From NCBI GenBank assembly GCA_040755975.1, contig JBFLZY010000015.1:1-42028 (forward strand): a DNA stretch of 42,028 nucleotides, in the 5' to 3' direction. The notes beneath the pieces are model-generated. The model was given only the letters and a program-made list of their open reading frames with translations, was not told the DNA's origin and made no database searches. Position 1 is the stretch's first letter. The number at the start of each line of letters is the position of its first letter. The stretch comes from JAIMBK01 sp040755975 (GTDB lineage: Bacteria > Bacillota > Desulfotomaculia > Desulfotomaculales > Nap2-2B). Made by a program: the position numbers and the translations under genes. Shown here one piece after another: positions 14,776-22,829 of the stretch.

Positions 14776-15654
14776 ATGCCCGCGAATATGAATTACAACG
14801 GTGAGGAAATTATCCGGGTAGAGAACCTCAGTCACGTCTATGCGGCGGGCACACCCCTGGCTGTTACCGCCCTGGAAGATGTCTCCCTTTCTGTAAAAAA
14901 GGGAGAATTTTTAGTTTTGGCCGGGCCTACCGGCTCGGGGAAGTCCACCTTGGCCCAGCATTTTAACGGGCTCTTGCTGCCGACGGCGGGAATTGTGCGC
15001 GTGGCCGGCCGGGACACGCGGGAGAAAAAATTCCGCCGCCGGCTGTGGCGGCTGGTGGGGCTGGTTTTTCAGTATCCGGAACAGCAGTTGTTCGCAGAAA
15101 CCGTTTTTGACGATGTGGCCTTTGGGCCGCGCAACCTCCGCCTGCCTTCCCCGGAGGTGGCCGGGAGAGTTTTTGCGGCCCTGGAAATGGTGGGCCTGGA
15201 CCCGCAGGAAGTGAAGGATCTTTCTCCTTTTGCCTTAAGCCAGGGGCAGCGGCGGCGGACGGCCCTGGCCGGCATCCTGGCCGTCGACCCGCCGATCCTG
15301 GTCCTGGATGAGCCGGCCGCCGGTCTTGACCCCCGGGGGCGCCGCCGGCTGCTCGCTCTTTTCAAAGACCTGCAGCGGCGCCGGGGAAAAACAATCGTGC
15401 TGATTACCCACAACATGGACGTTGCTGCCGAATTCGCCGACCGGATGATCGTTCTCAACGAAGGCAAACTTTTTCGCGAAGGGAGCCCGCGGGAGGTTTT
15501 TGCCGGTTGGGCGGCTTTGCAAGGGATCGGGCTCAAGCCACCCGTGGCCGCTGAACTCCTCCAGCGCCTGGGGAGCCGGGCGGTGGCGCTGACTCTCGCG
15601 GAGGCGGAAGAAGAGATCAAAGGAATGCTGGCCGAAACCCGGCAAATTCCTTGA
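14776..15654 (+). CDS. ecfA2: ECF transporter ATPase EcfA2 (CbiO family)
   Basis: The second ATPase of the ECF energizing module, forming a heterodimer with EcfA1. The 292-residue product has Walker A GPTGSGKST, the Q-loop VFQYPEQQ, signature LSQGQRRR (Gln replaces the first Gly of LSGGQ, a variation tolerated in CbiO-type proteins) and Walker B ILVLDEP with AAGLDP, then the switch His in ITHN. Two in-frame ATGs (14776 and 14788) are possible starts; no strong ribosome binding site precedes either. It is separated from ecfA1 by the decayed HicBA cassette. Confidence 0.9.
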   Translation: MPANMNYNGEEIIRVENLSHVYAAGTPLAVTALEDVSLSVKKGEFLVLAGPTGSGKSTLAQHFNGLLLPTAGIVRVAGRDTREKKFRRRLWRLVGLVFQYPEQQLFAETVFDDVAFGPRNLRLPSPEVAGRVFAALEMVGLDPQEVKDLSPFALSQGQRRRTALAGILAVDPPILVLDEPAAGLDPRGRRRLLALFKDLQRRRGKTIVLITHNMDVAAEFADRMIVLNEGKLFREGSPREVFAGWAALQGIGLKPPVAAELLQRLGSRAVALTLAEAEEEIKGMLAETRQIP

Positions 15655-15674
15655 AATGCCGGAAGGGTTGATTG

Positions 15675-16469
15675 ATGTTGGAAGGGATCACGTTTGGCCA
15701 ATACGTTCCGGGGAAATCCGTTATCCACCGGCTTGACCCGCGGACCAAAATTTTTTGCGCGCTTTTCTTTGTGCTGGCCGTTTTGCTGGCCGGCTCCCGG
15801 CCCCTTTACGGCCTGCTGACCTTGCTGGCGCTGGCTTTGATCCGCCTGGCGGGCATGCCCCGGCGGGTGGTTTTCCATACCCTTAAACCCTTCTGGTTCA
15901 TCCTCGTGCTGTCTTTTCTCTTGCAGGTTTTCTTTACGCCCGGAGAAGCTGTCTGGCGCGCCGGAATTTTCCAGCCGACCCGGGAAGGGATCGCTCTGGG
16001 CGGCCAGCTTTGCTGGCGGCTGGCGGTAGTCATCGTCGTTTCTTCGTTGCTCACTTTAACCACCTCCCCTTTGGAACTGACGGCGGCGGTGGAAAGGCTG
16101 CTCGCCCCGCTGGCGCGGGTGGGCCTGCCCGCCGGTGAGCTGGCCATGATGATGACCATGGCCGTGCGGTTTTTGCCCACCCTCTTGCGGGAAGCGTTCA
16201 CGATCAAAAAGGCCCAGCAGGCGCGGGGGGTTGATTTTAATTCCGGCTGGCCCTGGCAGCGTCTGGCGAACACAATTCCGCTGCTCGTACCGCTCTTTGC
16301 CGGCGCCTTTGCGCGCGCGGAGGAGCTGGCCGCGGCCATGGAGGCGCGCGGCTACCGGGTCGGCGTGCGGCGCGGCCGCCTGCACCCCTTATGTTTCGAG
16401 GGGCGGGATTTTGCCGCCGCCGGCACAGCCGTGGCCATTTTGGTTTTGACCGTGATTTTTCGTACCTGA
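15675..16469 (+). CDS. ecfT: ECF transporter transmembrane protein EcfT
   Basis: EcfT couples the EcfA1/EcfA2 ATPases to interchangeable substrate-binding S components. The 264-residue protein has several hydrophobic segments. It has the two short Ala-Arg-Gly motifs of the coupling helices, in KKAQQARGVDF and AAMEARGYRV, that insert into the ATPase grooves. ATG 15675 follows GGAAGG at 8 nt; the adjacent TTG 15672 is less likely. It lies 20 nt after ecfA2 and 24 nt before truA, so all are probably cotranscribed. Confidence 0.92.
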   Translation: MLEGITFGQYVPGKSVIHRLDPRTKIFCALFFVLAVLLAGSRPLYGLLTLLALALIRLAGMPRRVVFHTLKPFWFILVLSFLLQVFFTPGEAVWRAGIFQPTREGIALGGQLCWRLAVVIVVSSLLTLTTSPLELTAAVERLLAPLARVGLPAGELAMMMTMAVRFLPTLLREAFTIKKAQQARGVDFNSGWPWQRLANTIPLLVPLFAGAFARAEELAAAMEARGYRVGVRRGRLHPLCFEGRDFAAAGTAVAILVLTVIFRT

Positions 16470-16493
16470 TCTTTTGTCTGGGTGGAGCTGCCT

Positions 16494-17240
16494 ATGCGCA
16501 ACGTGAAATTGGTTGTCGCTTACGATGGGACAAACTACCACGGTTTTCAAGAACAGCGGGGAACCGGCCTGTTGACCGTCCAGGAAGTTTTGGAGAGGTG
16601 TCTCTCCCGGCTGGCCGGGCGGGAAATGAAGGTGGTCGGCGCGGCGCGCACGGACGCCGGCGTGCACGCGCGGGCGCAGGTAGTGAATTTTGACGCTGAG
16701 GGCTGGAATATTCCCGCGGCCAGGATCCCGCTGGCTTTAAACGGCGTCCTGCCGGAGGATGTGGTGGCCGTCAGCGCGCAAGACGCCCCGCCCGACTTTC
16801 ACGCCCGTTTCAGCGCCCTGGCCAAAACCTACCGTTATATTATCCTCAACGCCCGCACCCCCTCGCCCTTCCGGCGCTTGTACAGCCATTTCGAGCCCCG
16901 CCCGCTGAATCTGCAGGCCATGGCCGCGGCGGCGCAATACCTGCGGGGGAGGCATGATTTTGCTGCTTTTCAGGCTGCCGGGGCCGGTACCAAAACCACC
17001 GTGCGCACCATCTTCGAGGCCGCCGTTGAACGTTCCGGGGAGCTGGTTTTTTTCACTTTCCGGGGCGACGGATTTCTTTACAACATGGTGCGCATAATGG
17101 TGGGCACGCTGCTGGAAGTCGGCCTCGGCAAACGCTCCCCGGAAGAAATCAAGGCCATCCTCCAGGCCGGGGACCGCACGCGGGCCGGTCCCACCGTTCC
17201 GGCCCGGGGGTTGTGCCTGCTGAACGTGGAATACCCCTGA
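16494..17240 (+). CDS. truA: tRNA pseudouridine(38-40) synthase TruA
   Basis: TruA converts uridines 38-40 of the tRNA anticodon arm to pseudouridine. The 248-residue product has the N-terminal MRNVKLVVAYDGTNYHGFQ, the catalytic aspartate D54 in GAARTDAGVHARAQVV, the HDFAAFQAAG segment and the C-terminal GDGFLYNMVRIMVGTLLEVG. The ATG at 16494 follows GGTGGAG; an in-frame GTG at 16482 overlaps that box. truA after ecfT is the common Firmicute arrangement. Confidence 0.96.
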   Translation: MRNVKLVVAYDGTNYHGFQEQRGTGLLTVQEVLERCLSRLAGREMKVVGAARTDAGVHARAQVVNFDAEGWNIPAARIPLALNGVLPEDVVAVSAQDAPPDFHARFSALAKTYRYIILNARTPSPFRRLYSHFEPRPLNLQAMAAAAQYLRGRHDFAAFQAAGAGTKTTVRTIFEAAVERSGELVFFTFRGDGFLYNMVRIMVGTLLEVGLGKRSPEEIKAILQAGDRTRAGPTVPARGLCLLNVEYP

Positions 17241-17302
17241 AGCGCACCGCGGACTTTTCTTCCTGCTTGCCTGGCCAAATTAACCATGGCCGAAAAGGTC
17301 GA

Positions 17303-17331
17303 TTGATGATACAATATACACGGGATAATAT
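17303..17331 (+). promoter_or_regulatory. Sigma-A type promoter for the sigma-54 regulator
   Basis: TTGATG (17303-17308), a 17-nt spacer and TAATAT (17326-17331) form a good housekeeping promoter 29 nt before the regulator's ATG. This suggests the regulator is made independently of sigma-54. Confidence 0.6.
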
Positions 17332-17359
17332 CTGGGCAGGCCGGGGGGCTTTCAGGTAA

Positions 17360-19177
17360 ATGTCCAGGCTCAGGTTTGTCAGCGAGGATAGCCAGCGGGT
17401 GGCCGAGGCTATTGCCGCCGCCATCGGGGTGGAAGTGGAAATCATCGATACGGATCTGGTGCGGATTGCCGGCACCGGCAAAGTCCGCAACGACGTCGGG
17501 TCCCGCCTCTTAAGGGGTTTTGTGAACAAGCATGTGCTGGAGCACAAAGAACCCATTTTTATCAGCGAGGCGGGCTACCATAAAATTTGCCTGTCCTGCC
17601 CGCTGACGGGCGCCTGTTTTTACAAGGCATCCATCGTCTACCCGATCGCGGCGGACGGGGAAGTGATTGGGAACATCAGCCTGATCGCCTTCAACGAAGA
17701 GCAAAAAGCCACCTTGTGCGGCCGCGCTCCCTCCCTGATCGAGTTTATCGGCCGGATGGCCGATTTAATCGGCGCCAAGGTGCTGGAGAAGGAAGCTTTC
17801 ACCGAGAAGACGATCATGGCCAACCAGCTCAATGCGGTGATGAACTCGGTTGATGAAAGCGTCATTGCCGTAAACCAGGCGGGGTTGGTGACCCATTTTA
17901 ACCTTTCGGCGGAGCGGATGTTCAACCTGCCCGCGGAAGAAATCGTCAACCGCCGCCTGGAGGACTATCTTACCGGCCTGCCCCTGACCGAACTGGCAGG
18001 CAGGGAGGGCGGGTTTGCCTTACGGGAATTTTTTGTGGGGGTGCCCGGGAAAAGGCTTCACCTTTTGGTGACCGCCCGGCCCATCATCGACAGCCAGGGC
18101 AAACAGGTCGGGATCGTGGCCACCGCGCGGGACTTTAAAGAAACGAGCAAGCTGGCTTACGAAATCATGAGCGCCCAAAAAGTGATTACTTTCGACGAAA
18201 TTATCGGCCAAAGCCCGGCCATCAGGGAGCTCAAGACGCGGGCGGCCAAAATTGCCGGCAGCAATTCGACCGTCCTGATTTTAGGCGAAAGCGGCACCGG
18301 CAAGGAAATTTTCGCCCGGGCCATTCACAGCGCCAGCTCCCGCCACGCCAGGCCCTTTGTGGCCATTAACTGCGGTGCCATTCCCGAGACGCTGCTGGAA
18401 AGCGAACTGTTCGGCTACGAAGAAGGGGCCTTCACGGGCGCCCGGAAGGGAGGCAAGCCCGGGAAATTTGAACTGGCCAGCCAGGGCACGGTCTTCCTGG
18501 ACGAAATCGGGAACATGTCTTTGTACCTCCAGGCCAAGTTGCTGCGCGTTTTGCAGGAGCGTCAGATCGAGCGGGTCGGCGGCAGCCGGGTGGTTCCCGT
18601 GGACATCAGGATTATCGCCGCCACCAACAACAACCTGGAGGAAGCCATCGCCAACGGCCGGTTCAGAGATGACCTTTACTACCGTTTGAGCGTTATCCCG
18701 CTGGTAATCCCGCCCCTGCGGGAGCGCCCGGAAGACATCCTCCTGCTTTTAGACCACTACCGGCGGCACTACAACAACCTGCTGGGCAAAAATATCCGGG
18801 GGTACCAAAAACCGGCGCAGGAGTGTTGCCTGCACTACCCCTGGCCCGGGAACGTGCGGGAGCTGATCAACGCCGTCGAATACGCCATGAACATTGAAGA
18901 GGGGGACTTGATCGGCCTGGCCAGTCTGCCGCCGCAGATCCGGGAAGGCAAACCGAAAGGCGCCGGCGCGCCGTCCGCACCGGCTGCCTGGCAGACTTTA
19001 GAGCAGATGGAAAAACAGGCTGTCGCGGCGGCGCTGGATCACTTCGGCTGGACGGAGGAAGGCAAGCTGCTGGCCGCCCGGGTGCTGGGGATCAGCCGGG
19101 CGACTATTTACCGGAAAATCTCCCGCTACCGGTTGTCGCCGCGCCATAAAAGAAAAGCCGATCCCGGGTTGAGTTAG
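17360..19177 (+). CDS. Sigma-54-dependent transcriptional activator (sensor-PAS-AAA+-Fis)
   Basis: An enhancer-binding protein that remodels the sigma-54 RNA polymerase complex using ATP. The 605 residues divide into an N-terminal GAF-like sensor (about 1-140) with a cysteine triad C77, C80, C86, a PAS domain (about 155-265), the AAA+ domain and a C-terminal Fis-type helix-turn-helix (LAARVLGISRATIYRKISRY). The AAA+ motifs are Walker A GESGTGKE at 309-316, the sigma-54 contact loop GAFTGA at 356-361 and Walker B TVFLDEIG at 377-384. No response-regulator receiver domain is present, so it probably senses a small molecule or redox state directly. A sigma-54 promoter with paired inverted sites follows immediately, making the oxidoreductase operon its likely target. 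Confidence 0.93.
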   Translation: MSRLRFVSEDSQRVAEAIAAAIGVEVEIIDTDLVRIAGTGKVRNDVGSRLLRGFVNKHVLEHKEPIFISEAGYHKICLSCPLTGACFYKASIVYPIAADGEVIGNISLIAFNEEQKATLCGRAPSLIEFIGRMADLIGAKVLEKEAFTEKTIMANQLNAVMNSVDESVIAVNQAGLVTHFNLSAERMFNLPAEEIVNRRLEDYLTGLPLTELAGREGGFALREFFVGVPGKRLHLLVTARPIIDSQGKQVGIVATARDFKETSKLAYEIMSAQKVITFDEIIGQSPAIRELKTRAAKIAGSNSTVLILGESGTGKEIFARAIHSASSRHARPFVAINCGAIPETLLESELFGYEEGAFTGARKGGKPGKFELASQGTVFLDEIGNMSLYLQAKLLRVLQERQIERVGGSRVVPVDIRIIAATNNNLEEAIANGRFRDDLYYRLSVIPLVIPPLRERPEDILLLLDHYRRHYNNLLGKNIRGYQKPAQECCLHYPWPGNVRELINAVEYAMNIEEGDLIGLASLPPQIREGKPKGAGAPSAPAAWQTLEQMEKQAVAAALDHFGWTEEGKLLAARVLGISRATIYRKISRYRLSPRHKRKADPGLS

Positions 19178-19263
19178 GAACCGGGGCACAAAAGGACAAA
19201 GTTCACGGGCGCATATGTGCGGGCCTTGTTCTTTGGTTTTGGGGCCTTTGTTCCTTGCTGCCC
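19178..19263 (+). terminator. Possible stem-loop after the regulator
   Basis: GGCACAAAAGGACAAAG (from about 19186) is roughly complementary to CCTTTGTTCCTTGCTGCC further on. The palindrome-like GCGCATATGTGC lies between them. T-rich sequence occurs within. It could end the regulator transcript, but pairing is imperfect; it also belongs to the AAAGGCACA word family seen after secY. Confidence 0.35.
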
Positions 19264-19293
19264 GGTACTGAAGGGGTCTCTTTTTGCGACCTG

Positions 19294-19308
19294 TATCATT
19301 ATGAGATA
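19294..19308 (+). promoter_or_regulatory. Candidate enhancer (UAS) site 1
   Basis: TATCATTATGAGATA is the exact reverse complement of site 2 at 19341-19355. It is embedded in a longer imperfect palindrome (GACCT...GTATC...GATAC...AGGTC, 19288-19317), as expected for a dimeric Fis-type regulator. Its centre is about 110 bp upstream of the -24 box. Confidence 0.7.
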
Positions 19309-19340
19309 CCCGAGGTCAATAGTCCTTTTAAAAAAGTATT

Positions 19341-19355
19341 TATCTCATAATGATA
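19341..19355 (-). promoter_or_regulatory. Candidate enhancer (UAS) site 2
   Basis: TATCTCATAATGATA is the perfect inverted copy of site 1. Centres are 47 bp apart, and this one is about 63 bp upstream of the -24 box. Two copies in opposite orientation suit cooperative binding of the adjacent sigma-54 activator. Confidence 0.7.
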
Positions 19356-19409
19356 TCTCCTTTTCGGATCCTCCCCCACCCCTTTCCTGAATTACCCTGC
19401 CTTTCCTGC

Positions 19410-19425
19410 TGGCATGTTCTTTGCA
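19410..19425 (+). promoter_or_regulatory. Sigma-54 (-24/-12) promoter
   Basis: TGGCATGTTCTTTGCA matches the sigma-54 consensus TGGCACG-N4-TTGCA with one mismatch and the required GG-to-GC spacing. It lies about 75 nt before the alpha-subunit start and downstream of two inverted candidate enhancer sites. Confidence 0.85.
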
Positions 19426-19499
19426 CGGGCAACTTTTAAATAAATTGTCCATGAAATTATTACCAGTCAATGATGGGGCAAGCGAAGAGGTGTATGATC

Positions 19500-20663
19500 A
19501 TGACCACCGGGTTAAAATTGTTGCAGGGCAACGAGGCGGTGGCGGAAGCAGCCCTGGCGGCGGGGGCAAGGTTTTTTGCGGGTTACCCGATCACTCCCTC
19601 GACGGAAATAGCGGAAATCATGGCTGCCCGGTTGCCTGCCGTAGGCGGGCGTTTTATTCAAATGGAGGATGAAATAGCCGGCCTGGCCGCCGTTATTGGT
19701 GCGTCCCTGGCCGGAATGAAGGCTTTTACGGCCACCAGCGGGCCCGGTTTTTCTTTGATGCAGGAAAATATCGGTTTTGCCGCCATGGCGGAAGTGCCTT
19801 GCGTTGTCGTTAACGTCCAGAGATTGGGGCCCAGTACCGGTATTCCTACAGCCCCGGGACAGGGAGACGTCATGCAGGCGCGGTGGGGAACCCACGGCGA
19901 CCATCCGGCGGCGGTTTTCTGCCCCGGTTCGGTGCGGGAAGCTTACGATTTGACCGTTTTTGCCTTTAATGTTGCCGAACGTCTAAGGACACCGGTAATT
20001 TTAATTTTAGATGAGATAATTGCCCACATGCGGGAAGGGGTTGTCCTGCCCGTGCCGGAAGAGCTGGAGACTGTCGCCCGCCCCCGGCCGGCCGGGCCTC
20101 CGGGAACTTATCCGGTATACCGGGCGGGACTTGACGGAGTGCCCGCGGTGCCTGATTTTGGCACCGGTTATCGCTTTCACGTGACCGGCCTGATCCACGA
20201 CGAAAGCGGTTTGCCGGTGAATAATTCGGAAACGGCGGATGGCCTGGTCCGTCGCCTGCACCGGAAAGTAGACCTGGTCCGCCGGGAAATTACCCTGACC
20301 AGGGCTTACCGTCTGGAAGACGCGCAGGTGGCGGTAATCGCTTACGGCAGCGTAGCGCGGTCGGCCCGCCGGGCCGTGGAAGAGGCGAGAGCGGCGGGGG
20401 TCCGGGCGGGACTGTTGCAGTTGCAGACAATCTGGCCCTTTCCGGAGGAAGAGGTTGCCGCTTTGGCCCCGCGCGTGCGGCAAATAGTCGTTGCGGAGAT
20501 GAACCTGGGCCAGATCGAGGGAGAGGTCCGGCGGACGGTTGCCGGCAGAACGAAAGTAGTTCCGCTTACCACCGGGGGCGGGCGGCTGTTTACGCCCGGG
20601 GAAATTCGCCGGGCGGTCTGCGCCGCACCGGGCGGGCGCCTGAAAAAGGCCGTTCACCAGTAA
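19500..20663 (+). CDS. 2-oxoacid:ferredoxin oxidoreductase, alpha subunit (KorA-like)
   Basis: Alpha subunit of a thiamine-diphosphate enzyme that oxidatively decarboxylates a 2-oxoacid to its acyl-CoA, reducing ferredoxin. The 387-residue product has the GYPITPSTEIAEIMA motif at about 28-42, the EDEIAGLAAVIGAS helix and TSGPGFSLMQENIG, all typical of this subunit. The ATG at 19500 sits 9 nt after AGAGG; upstream in-frame ATGs at 19470, 19473 and 19494 are less well placed. Best guess is 2-oxoglutarate as substrate, because isocitrate dehydrogenase and aconitase follow, but branched-chain 2-oxoacids (Vor type) cannot be excluded. Confidence 0.88.
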   Translation: MTTGLKLLQGNEAVAEAALAAGARFFAGYPITPSTEIAEIMAARLPAVGGRFIQMEDEIAGLAAVIGASLAGMKAFTATSGPGFSLMQENIGFAAMAEVPCVVVNVQRLGPSTGIPTAPGQGDVMQARWGTHGDHPAAVFCPGSVREAYDLTVFAFNVAERLRTPVILILDEIIAHMREGVVLPVPEELETVARPRPAGPPGTYPVYRAGLDGVPAVPDFGTGYRFHVTGLIHDESGLPVNNSETADGLVRRLHRKVDLVRREITLTRAYRLEDAQVAVIAYGSVARSARRAVEEARAAGVRAGLLQLQTIWPFPEEEVAALAPRVRQIVVAEMNLGQIEGEVRRTVAGRTKVVPLTTGGGRLFTPGEIRRAVCAAPGGRLKKAVHQ

Positions 20664-20716
20664 ATGTGCTTTGGGAGTTGCCCGTGAGAACTTCGGAGAG
20701 AGAAGAAGGTGCCGGT

Positions 20717-21847
20717 ATGGAAATAAACGTGGCCAATGGCGAAACGGGTCCTGGAGAACCGCTGAAAATTAATCACTGCTGGTGCAAGGGCTGCGGTATC
20801 TGCGCGTCTTTCTGCCGGCAGGAAGCGCTGGCTCTGAATGAGGAAGGGCGCGCCGCCCTGGTGCGGCCGGAAAGGTGCAACCGCTGCGGCCTGTGCGAAG
20901 ATCTCTGTCCGGATTTTGCACTGGAAGTGGCAGCCCGTGCCCCGGATAAGGCCGGCTTTGGCAATAACGGTTTCGTAGAGGCAGGCGCCCTGGCGCCCCG
21001 CCTTGCGGACAGGCAGGCGAGGTCCGCCCCTGCGGAGCCGGGCGGCCTCCCGAAGGCGCAACTGGAGCGCTACCTCCGCCGGGCGAAAATGCCCCACCTG
21101 TGGTGTCCGGGCTGCGGGAACGGCCTGGTGGTGCACGCCCTGCTTAAGGCAATCCACCAGCTTTCCCTGGACCAGGACAAAATTGTCGTCGTTGCCGGCA
21201 TTGGGTGCGCCGGCCGGGCGGCCGGCTACCTGGATTTCGACACCTTGCACACCACGCATGGCCGGGCTTTGGCTTTTGCCGCCGGCGTGAAGCTCAGCCG
21301 GCCCGAACTGACCGTGATCGTCCTGATGGGGGACGGCGACGCCGCCGCCATCGGCGGCAACCACCTGATCCACGCCGCCCGGCGGAACATTGACCTGGCC
21401 GCGATCGTTTTCAACAACAGCATCTACGGGATGACGGGCGGCCAGTGTTCGCCCCTGACGCCCACGGCCGGCCGGGGAACCACCGCGCCCTATGGAAATA
21501 TCGAGCGGCCGTTTGATCTGCCGGCGCTGGTGCAGGGGGCCGGCGGGACTTACGTGGCGCGGGCCACCACCTACCACGCCCGTTTGCTGACGGATTTAAT
21601 CAAGGGAGGCTTACGCCACCGCGGTTTTGCTTTCATCGAAGCGATAACCTATTGCCCCACCGCCTTCGGACGCCAGAACAAAGCCGGTTCGCCGGCCGAC
21701 GCCCTGCGCTGGCAGAGGGATCACGCGCTGAACGTGCAGGCGTACCGGCGCCTGGCGCACGACGAGAAGCGGGGCCGGTTCCCGATTGGTCTTTTGTACT
21801 GCGGCGATGCGCCGGAATACGTGGCGGCGGGAGCAAGCCCATCATGA
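20717..21847 (+). CDS. 2-oxoacid:ferredoxin oxidoreductase, ferredoxin-beta subunit fusion
   Basis: The N-terminal part is a two-cluster ferredoxin: C23, C26, C29, C33 and C54, C57, C60, C64. A linker of about 50 residues follows, then the thiamine-diphosphate-binding beta domain from about residue 120, with CPGCGNG (130-136), GIGCAGR and the TPP/Mg motif GDGDAAAIGGN...FNN (205-234). In many relatives delta (ferredoxin) and beta are separate genes. The start is ATG 20717 after AGAAGGTG; the open frame extends to 20666 without homology. The stop overlaps the gamma-subunit start by 4 nt (ATGA). Confidence 0.88.
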   Translation: MEINVANGETGPGEPLKINHCWCKGCGICASFCRQEALALNEEGRAALVRPERCNRCGLCEDLCPDFALEVAARAPDKAGFGNNGFVEAGALAPRLADRQARSAPAEPGGLPKAQLERYLRRAKMPHLWCPGCGNGLVVHALLKAIHQLSLDQDKIVVVAGIGCAGRAAGYLDFDTLHTTHGRALAFAAGVKLSRPELTVIVLMGDGDAAAIGGNHLIHAARRNIDLAAIVFNNSIYGMTGGQCSPLTPTAGRGTTAPYGNIERPFDLPALVQGAGGTYVARATTYHARLLTDLIKGGLRHRGFAFIEAITYCPTAFGRQNKAGSPADALRWQRDHALNVQAYRRLAHDEKRGRFPIGLLYCGDAPEYVAAGASPS

Positions 21848-22404
21848 AACGAATTGAAGTTATCTTAAGCGGTTCCGGCGGTCAGGGGCTCATCCTGGCC
21901 GGCATTATCCTTGCCGACGCGGCGCTGCTGGCCGGCTGGCGGGCGGTGCAGACGCAGTCCTACGGCCCGGAGGCCCGCGGCGGCGCCAGCAAGTCGGAAG
22001 TGATTATCAGCGACGAAGAAATCGATTTTCCCAAAGTCGAGCGGGCGGATGTTCTCCTGGCCATGAACCAGGAATCCTGTGCTAAATATATTTCCGCCGT
22101 CAAAGAAAGCGGGCTGGTTATTGTCGATAGTACCTACGTTTCGCGGCTGCCGGCCACCCCCGCCAAAATCGTTTCCCTGCCGTTGACGAAGACTGCCCGG
22201 GAGCGCCTGGGGAAGACCGTCGTGGCGAACATGACGGCCCTGGGCGCGCTGGTCACCTTCCTGAAAGAAATCCCCCCCGACTTAGCGGAGCAGGCCCTGG
22301 TTAAAAGGGTGCCTGCCGGCACGCAAGAAATCAACCGGGAGGCTTTTTGGCTGGGCAGAGAACTGGCCGGGATCCAGGCTGCCGGCAGTAAGGCGTTATC
22401 TTGA
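21844..22404 (+). CDS. 2-oxoacid:ferredoxin oxidoreductase, gamma subunit (KorC-like)
   Basis: The gamma subunit completes the oxidoreductase and belongs to the POR/KOR gamma domain family. The 186-residue product starts MKRIEVILSGSGGQGLILAG, the usual glycine-rich opening, followed by the QTQSYGPEARGGASKSEVII signature and VANMTALGALV. The ATG overlaps the beta stop, implying translational coupling, and it is the last gene of the sigma-54 operon. A long open frame upstream (from 21652) lies antiphase inside the beta gene and is ignored. Confidence 0.9.
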   Translation: MKRIEVILSGSGGQGLILAGIILADAALLAGWRAVQTQSYGPEARGGASKSEVIISDEEIDFPKVERADVLLAMNQESCAKYISAVKESGLVIVDSTYVSRLPATPAKIVSLPLTKTARERLGKTVVANMTALGALVTFLKEIPPDLAEQALVKRVPAGTQEINREAFWLGRELAGIQAAGSKALS

Positions 22405-22829
22405 CGAAAACAGCCGTAAAAGGCACACCAGACACAAAGAGAACTGCATAGACGTCCTTCCTTTGTGCCTGTATTTTAAGGGGAGTTGTCCGTAAGGACT
22501 GCCGTCCTTTCCATAAAGTATGAAAATGAAAGCTGGCATTTGTCTGGGCGAGCGACATATGCGGAGGGTCGGGAACCGGACTTAAGCCGCAGCCGCGGCA
22601 AGCAAACCGGCAGCGCGAAACGCGCAGATATCATTATGCAAAAGTGCTAATAATAATCGCTGGTTAGACCGGCATAGATAAAAAACTAACATCTCGCGCG
22701 CATTTTGCAGCGCTGCCTGGTTCGCTCCGCGGCAAGCTGATGTCTGGTCGACCCGGAGCATCGGAGCCGGACAATTCCGGCCCGATGGGAAATGGTGGCA
22801 GAAGTTATGTTCAAGGGAGGAGTGGAGAA
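22405..22829. other. 425-nt intergenic region after the oxidoreductase operon
   Basis: No gene is seen. It holds a possible hairpin GACACAAAG/CTTTGTGCC (about 22431-22469) followed by TGTATTTT that may end the operon, and a small perfect hairpin AAGGAC/GTCCTT (22494-22509). There is also a 10-nt match (TATCATTATG, 22629-22638) to the candidate enhancer sites, then the second copy of the dispersed repeat. I found no -24/-12 element here. Confidence 0.5.
22707..22767. repeat. Dispersed repeat, copy 2 (61-nt core)
   Basis: It matches 41-101 at about 53 of 61 positions, with the first 23 nt identical and no gaps; similarity begins near 22677 (GATAAAAAACTAA). GCTCCG (22724-22729) can pair with CGGAGC (22762-22767). 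It lies directly upstream of the phosphoesterase gene, as copy 1 lies upstream of rpsS. Confidence 0.6.

Noticed and set aside
20654..21577. 307-codon minus-strand frame opposite the ferredoxin-beta gene
   Set aside because: Low-complexity composition and no recognisable motif; the plus strand has clear enzyme motifs.
22690..22770. Sigma-54 promoter before the phosphoesterase
   Set aside because: TGG...GGCA candidates have the wrong GG-to-GC spacing.
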